Positions 1-5,400 of a DNA stretch of 9,446 nt are shown here, piece by piece. The notes beneath the pieces are model-generated. The model ran no database searches. It was not told where the DNA came from and was given only the letters and a program-made list of their open reading frames with translations. This DNA comes from an uncultured Litoreibacter sp. (lineage in GTDB: Bacteria > Pseudomonadota > Alphaproteobacteria > Rhodobacterales > Rhodobacteraceae): assembly GCA_937928335.1 (NCBI GenBank), contig CALFWN010000295.1, forward strand, positions 1 to 9,446. Direction: 5' to 3'. A program made the position numbers and the translations under genes. How positions within the stretch are numbered: the stretch's first letter is position 1; every line of letters starts with the position of its first letter.

Positions 1-473
1 GGCTCGACGTAATCTGGACCGCCGCCCAGATGGCGGTTCAGCGTCAAGAACCCGCTATGTTTGCCCGAACAGTTGTTGTGGCACTGGCAGGGCTGCGCGC
101 CGGCAAGCACCAGCGCGTTGCGCGCATCAAGGTCCTCTGGAGTTTGCGGGCCACAACGAAAATCATCATCTGTAAGGCCCAGAGTGTCGAGCCAGCTGTT
201 CACGCGATCTGTGTGGATGGCCGCGCCGTTATGCGACGCGCAGGCCAGCGCCAGCTGCTCGGACGTCAGCCCGTGAGCCTGCGCAGCGCCGCTTTCAATA
301 AGCGGCAAAGCCTGCACCATCTTGCATGATGAGCGGGGCAGAATCACATGTTCGGGATTGCCCCAGCTTTCAATGACTTCGCCCTTGGCGTCACAAACGC
401 AGGCATGGCCCATATGTTGCGATTCAAGGAACGGACCACGCCAGATTTCGACCATTGGAACGGGTTGGGTCAT
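1..473 (-). CDS. L-asparaginase, Rhizobium etli type (asparaginase II family), 5' part only
   Basis: The enzyme hydrolyses L-asparagine to aspartate and ammonia. The gene starts at an ATG (473-471), preceded on the minus strand by AGGA about 8 nt upstream, and runs off the left edge after 157 codons; the family is about 330-370 residues long, so roughly half is present. Visible motifs are PRSSCK (residues 46-51), LACASHNG (76-83) and NNCSGKHSGFL (133-143). In the R. etli enzyme ReAV, Ser48, Lys51 and Ser80 are active-site residues and Cys135 and Lys138 are zinc ligands; all five fall at the same numbers here. This is not the classical type I/II bacterial asparaginase fold with the two catalytic threonines. 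No signal peptide is seen, so it is probably cytoplasmic. It is divergent from the IalB-like gene, with 165 nt between the two starts. Confidence 0.9.
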   Translation of the reverse strand, partial: MTQPVPMVEIWRGPFLESQHMGHACVCDAKGEVIESWGNPEHVILPRSSCKMVQALPLIESGAAQAHGLTSEQLALACASHNGAAIHTDRVNSWLDTLGLTDDDFRCGPQTPEDLDARNALVLAGAQPCQCHNNCSGKHSGFLTLNRHLGGGPDYVE

Positions 474-524
474 GTGCTTCTTCCTCGGGGCGAAAAACCG
501 CCAATGGGTCTTCCCCAGCGCGCT

Positions 525-540
525 AGTTTTAGGCTAAACT
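525..540. repeat. Imperfect palindrome, possible operator
   Basis: The 16-nt sequence AGTTTTAGGCTAAACT is a 7+1+7 inverted repeat (AGTTTAG-G-CTAAACT) interrupted by one extra T. It lies between the divergent asparaginase and IalB-like genes and covers the proposed -10 box of the asparaginase promoter, where a repressor could act. No known operator consensus was recognised. Confidence 0.25.
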
Positions 541-559
541 GTTCCGAATTGAGCGTAAA
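531..559 (-). promoter_or_regulatory. Putative sigma-70 promoter for the asparaginase gene
   Basis: Read on the minus strand, TTTACG (559-554), a 17-nt spacer and TAGCCT (536-531) resemble -35 and -10 boxes. This would give a leader of about 50 nt before the ATG at 473. The -10 match is weak (3 of 6). The box lies inside an imperfect palindrome at 525-540. The call rests on hexamers and spacing only. Confidence 0.3.
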
Positions 560-638
560 TGCTCTACCCGGATGATACGAGGCCAAAAAAGGTCCACCGG
601 TAGGGCCAGAGGCAGACACAGCTGGAGCTGTTAAAAGA

Positions 639-1169
639 ATGAACAGAATTTCGAGAATTGCGGTAACTGTCGCGGCCATGATCTGCGCCACAAGCACCGC
701 ATTTGCCCAGGACCAGTCCACAAACCGCGTCAACGCCGTGACCGATTGGAGCGTGTTCGTCGAACAGGACCCGACACAATGCTGGGTTGTCAGCAGCCCC
801 GTCGAGACCGTCAACACCAAGGATGGGCGTGTCGTTGCGGTGAACCGCGGCGACATCTTGATGTTCGTGAGCTACTGGCCCGGCGCGGGCAAACTTGGCG
901 AAGTGTCCTTCACCGGCGGCTACCCGTTCGGCGAGGGTACGACCGTGACGCTTGATATCAGCGGCACAAAGTTCGAGCTGTTCACCACCGGGGAGACCGC
1001 CTGGGCAGCCACACCGGAAGATGACAACAGGATCATCGCCGCGATGAAACGTGGCGCGGATGCGGTTATGACCGGGCAATCCTCACGCGGGACCAACACG
1101 CAAGACAAATTCTCGCTGCTCGGCTTCACCGCCGCATTGGAAGACGCCGAAAAACGGTGCAGCAGCTAG
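639..1169 (+). CDS. Invasion-associated locus B (IalB) family exported protein
   Basis: This 176-residue protein has a Sec signal peptide (basic MNRISR start, hydrophobic core to about residue 20, AFA|Q cleavage after about residue 23), so the mature form should be periplasmic. Family signatures are the early block DWSVFVEQDPTQCWVVSSP (36-54), the GTNTQDKFSLLGFTAAL stretch (151-167) and a final EKRC. Cys48 and Cys174 are placed as the pair expected to form a disulfide. IalB was named in Bartonella for a role in erythrocyte invasion, but homologues are common in free-living Rhodobacteraceae and their role there is unknown, so the name should not be read as evidence of virulence. The ribosome-binding site is poor: GGAG lies 11 nt upstream, with AAAAGA directly before the ATG. 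The Hint-domain gene follows on the same strand. Confidence 0.9.
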   Translation: MNRISRIAVTVAAMICATSTAFAQDQSTNRVNAVTDWSVFVEQDPTQCWVVSSPVETVNTKDGRVVAVNRGDILMFVSYWPGAGKLGEVSFTGGYPFGEGTTVTLDISGTKFELFTTGETAWAATPEDDNRIIAAMKRGADAVMTGQSSRGTNTQDKFSLLGFTAALEDAEKRCSS

Positions 1170-1181
1170 GCTGAAAACACT

Positions 1182-1209
1182 GTCAGGGGCGGCTGCCACG
1201 CCCTTTGAC
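1182..1209 (+). terminator. Stem-loop between the IalB-like and Hint genes (weak terminator or processing site)
   Basis: GTCAGGGGCG (1182-1191) pairs with CGCCCTTTGAC (1199-1209) around a 7-nt loop, giving nine Watson-Crick pairs plus one G-T pair and a single bulged T. It starts 13 nt after the IalB-like stop codon. There is no T-tract after the full stem, only TTT inside its 3' arm, so strong intrinsic termination is doubtful; partial termination or RNA stabilisation is equally possible. The stem covers the TTG at 1205, which argues against that codon being the Hint gene start. Confidence 0.35.
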
Positions 1210-1243
1210 GGAAAATAAACGCATCCGGGATAAACCCGGAGCC

Positions 1244-1849
1244 ATGATGGCAGGTCCACCTATGAACAGCGCCCGAACCGAGGCCCCGGTAAGCCCCCTC
1301 GATCTGAACGGATCGCTGGGATGCATGACCGTTGGCACGGTTGTTTTGACATCCAGGGGCGAAATATACGCGGAAGATCTGCGCATTGACGACAAGATCC
1401 TCACAAAAGATGCGGGCTATCAGCGGCTGACGCAGTTCTCGATGATCACGGGGCCAAAGGGAGCTGAACCGCTGATCCGCATCAGCCGGTCCTGCCTGGG
1501 CACCGCCTACCCGTCCAAAACCACCTATTTTCTGGCACGCCAGCTTGTGGCGCTGCGCCACCCGATGTTTGACCCCCTGTTTGGCGCTCAGGAGGTGCTG
1601 GCCTGCGCGGGTGATCTCACATATCTGGCGGGCATTGATGCCACCTGCGATGTATCTGAGGTGACCTTTATCGACCTCGGTCTGGAGCATCCTCAATTGA
1701 TCTTTGCCGATGGGTTGAATATCGAGATCAATCCTGACCGGCAGACCTCCTGTCGCGCGGTTCTGTCTTCGGGTGAGGCGCAGCTGGCCTGTGGCTTGCT
1801 TGGCCCGCGCAGCCCGGCTGGGGTGGCTCAAGGTGTTGCGCTGCATTAG
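1244..1849 (+). CDS. Short Hint (Hedgehog/intein) domain protein, Hint_2 type
   Basis: About 201 residues, nearly all one Hint_2-like domain. Counting from the ATG at 1244, the domain opens with GCMTVGTVVLTSRGEIYAED (26-45), which contains the expected catalytic Cys27. It continues with DDKILTKDAG (49-58), the ALRHPMF block with His106 where the family has SPQHRM-like residues, GAQEVLACAGDL, and the closing TFIDLGLEHPQLIFADGL (141-158). The family performs autoproteolysis or splicing-like chemistry, usually at the C-terminus of large secreted Rhodobacteraceae proteins. Here there is no attached passenger domain and no signal peptide, so activity and role are unknown. Start choice: an in-frame TTG at 1205 lies in a hairpin and lacks a ribosome-binding site. 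ATGs at 1244, 1247 and 1262 are all possible; GGA at 1238-1240 favours 1244/1247, and an AGG upstream of 1262 is also reasonable. Confidence 0.75.
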   Translation: MMAGPPMNSARTEAPVSPLDLNGSLGCMTVGTVVLTSRGEIYAEDLRIDDKILTKDAGYQRLTQFSMITGPKGAEPLIRISRSCLGTAYPSKTTYFLARQLVALRHPMFDPLFGAQEVLACAGDLTYLAGIDATCDVSEVTFIDLGLEHPQLIFADGLNIEINPDRQTSCRAVLSSGEAQLACGLLGPRSPAGVAQGVALH

Positions 1850-1916
1850 GGCGATGGCCTTTGAAATCGTCACGAAGGGTGTATTTCGCGGCCAATAGGC
1901 CCTATATGCCGACCAG

Positions 1917-1934
1917 CCCTAGCCAACCCTAGCC
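1917..1934 (+). repeat. Tandem CCCTAGCC pair in the rlmN leader
   Basis: Two exact copies of CCCTAGCC (1917-1924 and 1927-1934), separated by AA, have a 10-nt period just upstream of the rlmN ribosome-binding site. One helical turn of spacing would suit a protein-binding site, but two 8-mers in a C-rich leader could be chance. Confidence 0.3.
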
Positions 1935-1948
1935 CTTCTGGATGTGCC

Positions 1949-3139
1949 ATGACCGCCCCGACCGCGCCGATCACCCAAGATGTAATGACCCTGCCCCGCA
2001 AGATGGCTGAGGGGCCGGTCAATCTGATTGGGCTGACACGGGATCAATTGGCGGCGGCGTTGCTGGAGGCGGGAACCGCGCCCAAGCAGGTCAAGATGCG
2101 CGTCGGCCAACTGTGGCAATGGCTTTACCAAAAAGGCGTGCGCGACTTTGATCTGATGACCAACCTGTCGAAAGACTACCGCCAGATGCTTGCCGAGAAT
2201 TTCGTCATCGCATTGCCGGAAGTGGTCAGCCGCCACCTGAGCGAAGACGGCACCCGGAAATATCTGGTACGGATCGCGGGCGGTCATGAGGTTGAGGTGG
2301 TCTATATCCCCGAGGAGGGGCGCGGCACGCTATGTATCTCGAGCCAGGTCGGGTGCACGCTGACCTGCTCGTTCTGCCACACCGGCACGCAGAAACTGGT
2401 GCGCAACCTGACAGCAGGCGAGATCGTCGGACAGGTGATGCTGGCGCGCGATGATCTGGATGAATGGCCCAAGGCGGATCGCAGCACCCAAGGCGACGCG
2501 CGGCTTTTGTCGAATATCGTGCTGATGGGCATGGGTGAGCCGCTTTATAATTTTGAGAATGTGCGCGACGCGATGAATATCGCGATGGACCCGGAGGGCA
2601 TCTGCCTGAGCCGCAGGCGGATCACCCTGTCGACCTCTGGCGTCGTGCCGGAGATTGCGCGGACCGCGCAGGAAATCGGCTGCCTTCTGGCAGTGTCTTT
2701 TCACGCCACCACCGACGAGGTGCGCGACAAGCTGGTTCCGATCAACAAGCGTTGGAATATCGAGGAACTGCTGGCGGCGTTGAAAGCCTATCCCAAAGCC
2801 TCGAACAGCGAGCGGATCACGTTTGAATATGTGATGCTGAAAGGTGTGAATGACAGCGACGAGGATGCAAGGCGGCTGGGCAAGCTGATCAAGGGCATCC
2901 CCGCCAAGATCAACCTGATCCCGTTCAATGAATGGCCCGGTGCACCTTATCAACGATCTGACTGGAAGCGGATCAAGGCGTTTTCCGAGATTGTCTACAA
3001 GGCGGGATATGCCTCCCCGATCCGCACGCCGCGTGGCGAGGATATCATGGCCGCGTGCGGGCAATTGAAATCGGCGACCGAGCGGGAACGGAAATCACGC
3101 AAGCAGATCGAGGCGGAAGCGGGCCTGCCACAGGCATAG
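1949..3139 (+). CDS. rlmN: Dual-specificity RNA methyltransferase RlmN (23S rRNA A2503-C2)
   Basis: RlmN is a cytoplasmic radical SAM enzyme that methylates C2 of A2503 in 23S rRNA and, in characterised homologues, A37 of some tRNAs, tuning the peptidyl-transferase centre and decoding accuracy. The 396-residue length fits alphaproteobacterial members. The [4Fe-4S] motif CxxxCxxC is Cys136, Cys140 and Cys143 ([14 protein letters not shown]). GMGEP (194-198) is the SAM-binding motif. Cys370 in [11 protein letters not shown] corresponds to the E. coli Cys355 that carries the transferred methyl, and Cys129 in [11 protein letters not shown] corresponds to Cys118, which resolves the intermediate. 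The ATG at 1949 follows GGA by 7 nt. An N-terminal accessory domain (about 25-110) precedes the barrel and a charged tail of about 25 residues ends the protein. It lies 99 nt after the Hint gene; no convincing promoter is seen in that gap. Confidence 0.97.
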   Translation: MTAPTAPITQDVMTLPRKMAEGPVNLIGLTRDQLAAALLEAGTAPKQVKMRVGQLWQWLYQKGVRDFDLMTNLSKDYRQMLAENFVIALPEVVSRHLSEDGTRKYLVRIAGGHEVEVVYIPEEGRGTLCISSQVGCTLTCSFCHTGTQKLVRNLTAGEIVGQVMLARDDLDEWPKADRSTQGDARLLSNIVLMGMGEPLYNFENVRDAMNIAMDPEGICLSRRRITLSTSGVVPEIARTAQEIGCLLAVSFHATTDEVRDKLVPINKRWNIEELLAALKAYPKASNSERITFEYVMLKGVNDSDEDARRLGKLIKGIPAKINLIPFNEWPGAPYQRSDWKRIKAFSEIVYKAGYASPIRTPRGEDIMAACGQLKSATERERKSRKQIEAEAGLPQA

Positions 3140-3163
3140 ACGACCCAAAGGTATTTCAGACAT

Positions 3164-3195
3164 AAAAAAGGCGGCGACCGAAGTCACCGCCTTTT
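3164..3195 (-). terminator. Intrinsic terminator with UUCG tetraloop, between rlmN and the small-protein gene
   Basis: Read on the minus strand, GGCGGTGAC, TTCG, GTCGCCGCC forms a 9-bp stem with one G-U pair closed by a C(UUCG)G tetraloop, an unusually stable cap. It is followed by TTTTTT (3169-3164) and preceded by AAAA, which can extend the stem. It begins 33 nt after the stop of the small gene at 3224. Read on the plus strand, 25 nt after the rlmN stop, the same element has a C-A mismatch, a CGAA loop and only TTTT, so it is weaker there. It is probably bidirectional but built for the minus strand. Confidence 0.85.
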
Positions 3196-3223
3196 CGCAA
3201 TTCCAGCGCCTGAGGTGCTTCGC

Positions 3224-3400
3224 TCAGGAAGCGACAGCGGCTGCAAATACGATGAACAGCAAAGGAACCAGAATGTCGCCAGCGGAGGACGAGGTTTCTG
3301 CTATGATCACTGGCTCTTCGATGATTGGATCCGACAGGTTGCCTGCGAATGCGGTCGATGCGCCCAAAGTGAATGCTGTTACAAGTGCGAACTTTTTCAT
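3224..3400 (-). CDS. Small exported or membrane protein of unknown function, 58 aa
   Basis: The 58-residue product starts MKKFALVTAFTLGASTAFAG, a textbook Sec signal peptide (two Lys, hydrophobic core, AFA|G cleavage after about residue 19). A short acidic, proline-containing linker follows (NLSDPIIEEPVIIAETSSSA), then a hydrophobic C-terminal segment (DILVPLLFIVFAAAVAS, about 42-58) that could span or lie in a membrane. After processing about 39 residues remain. No catalytic motif is seen. The shape resembles small hypothetical proteins I associate with Rhodobacteraceae, but I cannot name a family. The reading frame is supported by a ribosome-binding site (GAGG, 8 nt from the ATG), a promoter with 17-nt spacing and a strong terminator. 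It is convergent with rlmN. The start overlaps an upstream ATG-TAA pair. Confidence 0.8.
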   Translation of the reverse strand: MKKFALVTAFTLGASTAFAGNLSDPIIEEPVIIAETSSSAGDILVPLLFIVFAAAVAS

Positions 3401-3479
3401 TACATTTCCCTCAAAGATACGTCTGCTGGACCAAGACTATCCGGCCCATACACAGACACCCAAGATTGTATCTCGTGAA

Positions 3480-3508
3480 ATCCTATAATCAGGAAATCCC
3501 CTTGTAAA
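3480..3508 (-). promoter_or_regulatory. Putative sigma-70 promoter for the 58-aa protein gene
   Basis: On the minus strand, TTTACA (3508-3503, 5 of 6 matches to TTGACA), a 17-nt spacer and TAGGAT (3485-3480, 4 of 6 with the key T, A and final T kept) form a good housekeeping promoter. Transcription would start near 3473, giving a leader of about 73 nt. The surrounding DNA is noticeably more AT-rich than the neighbouring genes. Confidence 0.5.
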
Positions 3509-3519
3509 CAACGATCGGC

Positions 3520-3535
3520 GGAGGCGCTGGCCTCC
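3520..3535. repeat. Small hairpin just downstream of the first L,D-transpeptidase gene
   Basis: GGAGGC and GCCTCC form a perfect 6-bp stem with a 4-nt loop, 18 nt beyond the stop codon of the minus-strand L,D-transpeptidase gene. The sequence after it on the minus strand is only loosely T-rich, so it is at best a weak terminator. Confidence 0.3.
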
Positions 3536-3552
3536 CGGCCGGTTGGGTATCG

Positions 3553-4125
3553 TCAAATTAGCAACACTTGCGTGCCAAGGCGTGCCTTTGAAAACACCTC
3601 CGCGATATGCTCATTATAGAGCCCGATACATCCGTTTGAGGATTTTCGACCGATCTTGCGCGTGTCATGCGTGCCGTGGATTCGGTAATACGTCCATCCC
3701 AGATACAAAGCGTGGGTCCCGAGCGGATTATCCGGTCCGGCGGGCACAAAGTCGGGCCATTCCGGGTTGCGGCGTTTCATGGCCGGGGTTGGGCTCCATG
3801 TCGGGCCTTCCACCTTGCGCACCACGCTTGTTCTGCCGCGGCGCGTCAGATCCTCGGACATCGGCACGCTTGAGGGGTAAAGACGGTAATTTCCGTCTTC
3901 GGTCCACATATGCAGGGCACGGCTTGAGATATCGACGAGCACGGCCCCTTTGTTCAGCGTGTTGAAATAAGGGCGCCAATCAAGGGCGCGAAAGCTGGAA
4001 ATGTTCCGACGACCCGGGGATTGCCCGCCCGCATCCTGCCCAATCGCGGGTGCCGCAAGGCCTGCCGCGGCCGAGCTCAGCAGAAACATGCGGCGATCAA
4101 AAAGCAACTTCGAAGACTTGGTCAT
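3553..4125 (-). CDS. L,D-transpeptidase (YkuD domain), Tat-type exported
   Basis: A 190-residue YkuD-family protein. These enzymes form 3-3 peptidoglycan cross-links or attach proteins to the wall through a catalytic cysteine, in the periplasm. The N-terminus carries DRRMFLLSSAAAGLAAPAIG (10-29), a twin-arginine-like signal, with cleavage near residue 30. The catalytic motif is IHGTHD (149-154, His150) followed by SSNGCIGLYN (162-171, Cys166); the family's usual SHGC is SNGC here, a common variant. The segment at about 60-90 (KGAVLVDISSRALHMW to YPSSVP) is the usual first half of the domain. The ATG at 4125 has AGAAAGGG 7 nt upstream. It is divergent from the CAP lipoprotein gene (156 nt between starts) and neighbours a second L,D-transpeptidase. 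The exact reaction (cross-linking, lipoprotein attachment or hydrolysis) cannot be told from sequence. Confidence 0.93.
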   Translation of the reverse strand: MTKSSKLLFDRRMFLLSSAAAGLAAPAIGQDAGGQSPGRRNISSFRALDWRPYFNTLNKGAVLVDISSRALHMWTEDGNYRLYPSSVPMSEDLTRRGRTSVVRKVEGPTWSPTPAMKRRNPEWPDFVPAGPDNPLGTHALYLGWTYYRIHGTHDTRKIGRKSSNGCIGLYNEHIAEVFSKARLGTQVLLI

Positions 4126-4154
4126 GGCAGCGCCCTTTCTCAGTTCAGGTTCAA

Positions 4155-4183
4155 ATTCTATTGCGTTTCGGCCTCAGTCGCAA
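4155..4183 (-). promoter_or_regulatory. Putative sigma-70 promoter for the first L,D-transpeptidase gene
   Basis: On the minus strand, TTGCGA (4183-4178), a 17-nt spacer and TAGAAT (4160-4155, 5 of 6) match housekeeping promoter boxes. The predicted start near 4148 leaves a short leader of about 22 nt that contains the AGAAAGGG ribosome-binding site. Confidence 0.5.
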
Positions 4184-4281
4184 ATCAAACAGACCGCCGA
4201 CCGCCCAAGGTACCGCATCGCATTTGCGCCCAATCCCTGAACCGTCTAAGGAAAAGGCGCATCGTTTGGGATAGCTTAATC

Positions 4282-4791
4282 ATGACACGTCATCTGATCC
4301 TCGTCTTCGTATCCTTGTTCGCTCTTGCAGCATGTACGCCACCCCCATCAGGCGTCGGGCCGGATGGTTCGCCATTGCCTCAGGTCTACCGGATCAAGGC
4401 ATCAGACACGGCGAAAATTCAGTTTCGCGTCCTCGATTCGGTCAACGCATTGCGGGCCGGGGCGGGTCAGCCCCCATTGCAGCTGGATAGCAATCTGAAC
4501 GCGGCCGCAGCAACGCATTCGCGTGACATGTCCGTGCAAAACCGCCCCTGGCATTTCGGCTCGGACGGCTCCTCGCCGCTCGACCGGGTGGCCCGCACAG
4601 GCTATTCCGGTCAGCTTGTCGGGGAGAATATCTCGGAGACCTATGAGGATGAAACCGCGACCCTGGCCGCCTGGATGGAGCTGCCCGAGACCCGCGATAT
4701 CATCCTGTCCGAGCGCGCCCGCAATCTTGGCCTGTCATGGCATCAAGATCGCAACGGCAAGATCTGGTGGACGCTGATCACCGGCACGTGA
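4282..4791 (+). CDS. CAP (SCP/PR-1-like) domain lipoprotein
   Basis: A 169-residue lipoprotein. The signal peptide MTRHLILVFVSLFALAAC ends in the lipobox LAAC, so Cys18 should be lipidated and anchored in the envelope. After a Pro/Gly-rich linker (19-40), a CAP-family domain covers about 45-169. It includes VLDSVNALRAGAGQPPLQLD (50-69), THSRDM with His79, WHFGSDG with His91, SPLDRVARTGY, GENI with Glu115 and a W...RD-IL block (131-141). His79, His91 and Glu115 fit the conserved His/Glu pocket of CAP proteins; the family binds lipids or small ligands in some members and is not reliably enzymatic in bacteria. The open frame continues upstream to 4021, but that part overlaps the divergent gene and has no signal peptide, so the ATG at 4282 is the real start. 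The ribosome-binding site is weak (GGGA, 10 nt away). It sits between two L,D-transpeptidase genes. Confidence 0.9.
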   Translation: MTRHLILVFVSLFALAACTPPPSGVGPDGSPLPQVYRIKASDTAKIQFRVLDSVNALRAGAGQPPLQLDSNLNAAAATHSRDMSVQNRPWHFGSDGSSPLDRVARTGYSGQLVGENISETYEDETATLAAWMELPETRDIILSERARNLGLSWHQDRNGKIWWTLITGT

Positions 4792-4807
4792 CCGGGTGTT
4801 CTGCCCC

Positions 4808-5305
4808 TCAGGGGTATATGTCGATCACCGTTCCGTTCTTCACCATCGCATAAAGCAGCCGCATTTCCTTGTTGGTCAGCGCGATGCAGCCAGCAGTCCA
4901 ATCAGGCCCCCGTTTGCCGCCGATATTGGGCTGTCCGTGGATGAAGATGTCGCCGCCGGGTGACTGTCCCAGCGCCTCTGCGCGCGCAATGTCACGCGCG
5001 TTCGGGTAGGAAATCCCGAGGGACAGGTAGAAGGAGCTGTTGGGGTTGCGCCGGTCAATCAGGTAGCGACCAACAGGCGTGCCGCCATCGCCTTCGACCT
5101 GCTTGTCGATGCGCGAGCCAAAACCCAATTCAACATCATAGCGCTCCAGCACTTTGGTCCCATGCAGCGCATACATGACGCGCTTTTCTTTCAAGACGAT
5201 AAGCCGCGTGACCTCTGGCCCGTTATAGGTAATAAATTTTGACGAACAGCCTGACACCGCCAGCAAAGAGCCAAGCAGCAGGCCGCGTCTTGTCAATGAT
5301 CCCAT
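4808..5305 (-). CDS. L,D-transpeptidase (YkuD domain) lipoprotein
   Basis: A 165-residue protein whose N-terminus, LTRRGLLLGSLLAVSGC (4-20), combines a twin-arginine-like motif with a lipobox (VSGC, Cys20), suggesting a membrane-anchored, outward-facing enzyme. The YkuD domain covers about 33-164: LIVLKEKRVMYALHG opens it, GDGGTPVGRYLI (72-83) is the typical central block, FIHGQPN (121-127) gives His123, and WTAGCIALTN (136-145) gives the catalytic Cys140. This form belongs to the short YkuD/ErfK-like subgroup rather than the longer Tat protein upstream. The ATG at 5305 has AGAGGGA about 12 nt upstream, rather far. Its stop lies only 16 nt from the end of the convergent CAP lipoprotein gene. 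A weak promoter match is present at 5332-5360. Confidence 0.93.
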   Translation of the reverse strand: MGSLTRRGLLLGSLLAVSGCSSKFITYNGPEVTRLIVLKEKRVMYALHGTKVLERYDVELGFGSRIDKQVEGDGGTPVGRYLIDRRNPNSSFYLSLGISYPNARDIARAEALGQSPGGDIFIHGQPNIGGKRGPDWTAGCIALTNKEMRLLYAMVKNGTVIDIYP

Positions 5306-5331
5306 GATACAAACCGTCCCTCTTTTGGGGC

Positions 5332-5360
5332 AAGTTACTGCAAACTTATCAACAGGTGAA
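5332..5360 (-). promoter_or_regulatory. Possible promoter for the L,D-transpeptidase lipoprotein gene
   Basis: On the minus strand, TTCACC (5360-5355) and TAACTT (5337-5332) are separated by 17 nt. Both hexamers are weak matches; spacing and position (about 20-nt leader) are the main support. The gene upstream on the same strand would have to read through from over 95 nt away, so a promoter here is expected. Confidence 0.3.
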
Positions 5361-5400
5361 TCCCAGAATGCGCTGCACGCATCATAAAACCGAATTGTGA

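Noticed and set aside
1166..1873. 235-codon minus-strand frame opposite the Hint gene
   Set aside because: The plus-strand frame has recognisable Hint blocks; the minus frame has none.
2330..3064. 244-codon minus-strand frame inside rlmN
   Set aside because: Antisense shadow of a strongly conserved gene; no motif and no ribosome-binding site.
3215..3478. Two overlapping plus-strand frames (3215-3478 and 3252-3488)
   Set aside because: Both lie opposite the 58-aa signal-peptide gene, which has promoter, ribosome-binding site and terminator on the minus strand.
3484..3489. Perfect TATAAT on the plus strand
   Set aside because: No -35 box at suitable spacing, and the next downstream gene is on the minus strand.
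4021..4281. N-terminal extension of the CAP lipoprotein frame
   Set aside because: It overlaps the divergent L,D-transpeptidase start and would bury the lipoprotein signal peptide that begins at 4282.
4779..4798. Hairpin CACCGG/CCGGGTG around the CAP gene stop codon
   Set aside because: Bulged stem with the stop in the loop and no T-tract; too weak to call a terminator.
5386..5400. Search for a terminator after the SDR gene
   Set aside because: Only a 5-bp ATGCG/CGCAT repeat (near 5369-5383) is present in this gap, without a T-run on the minus strand.
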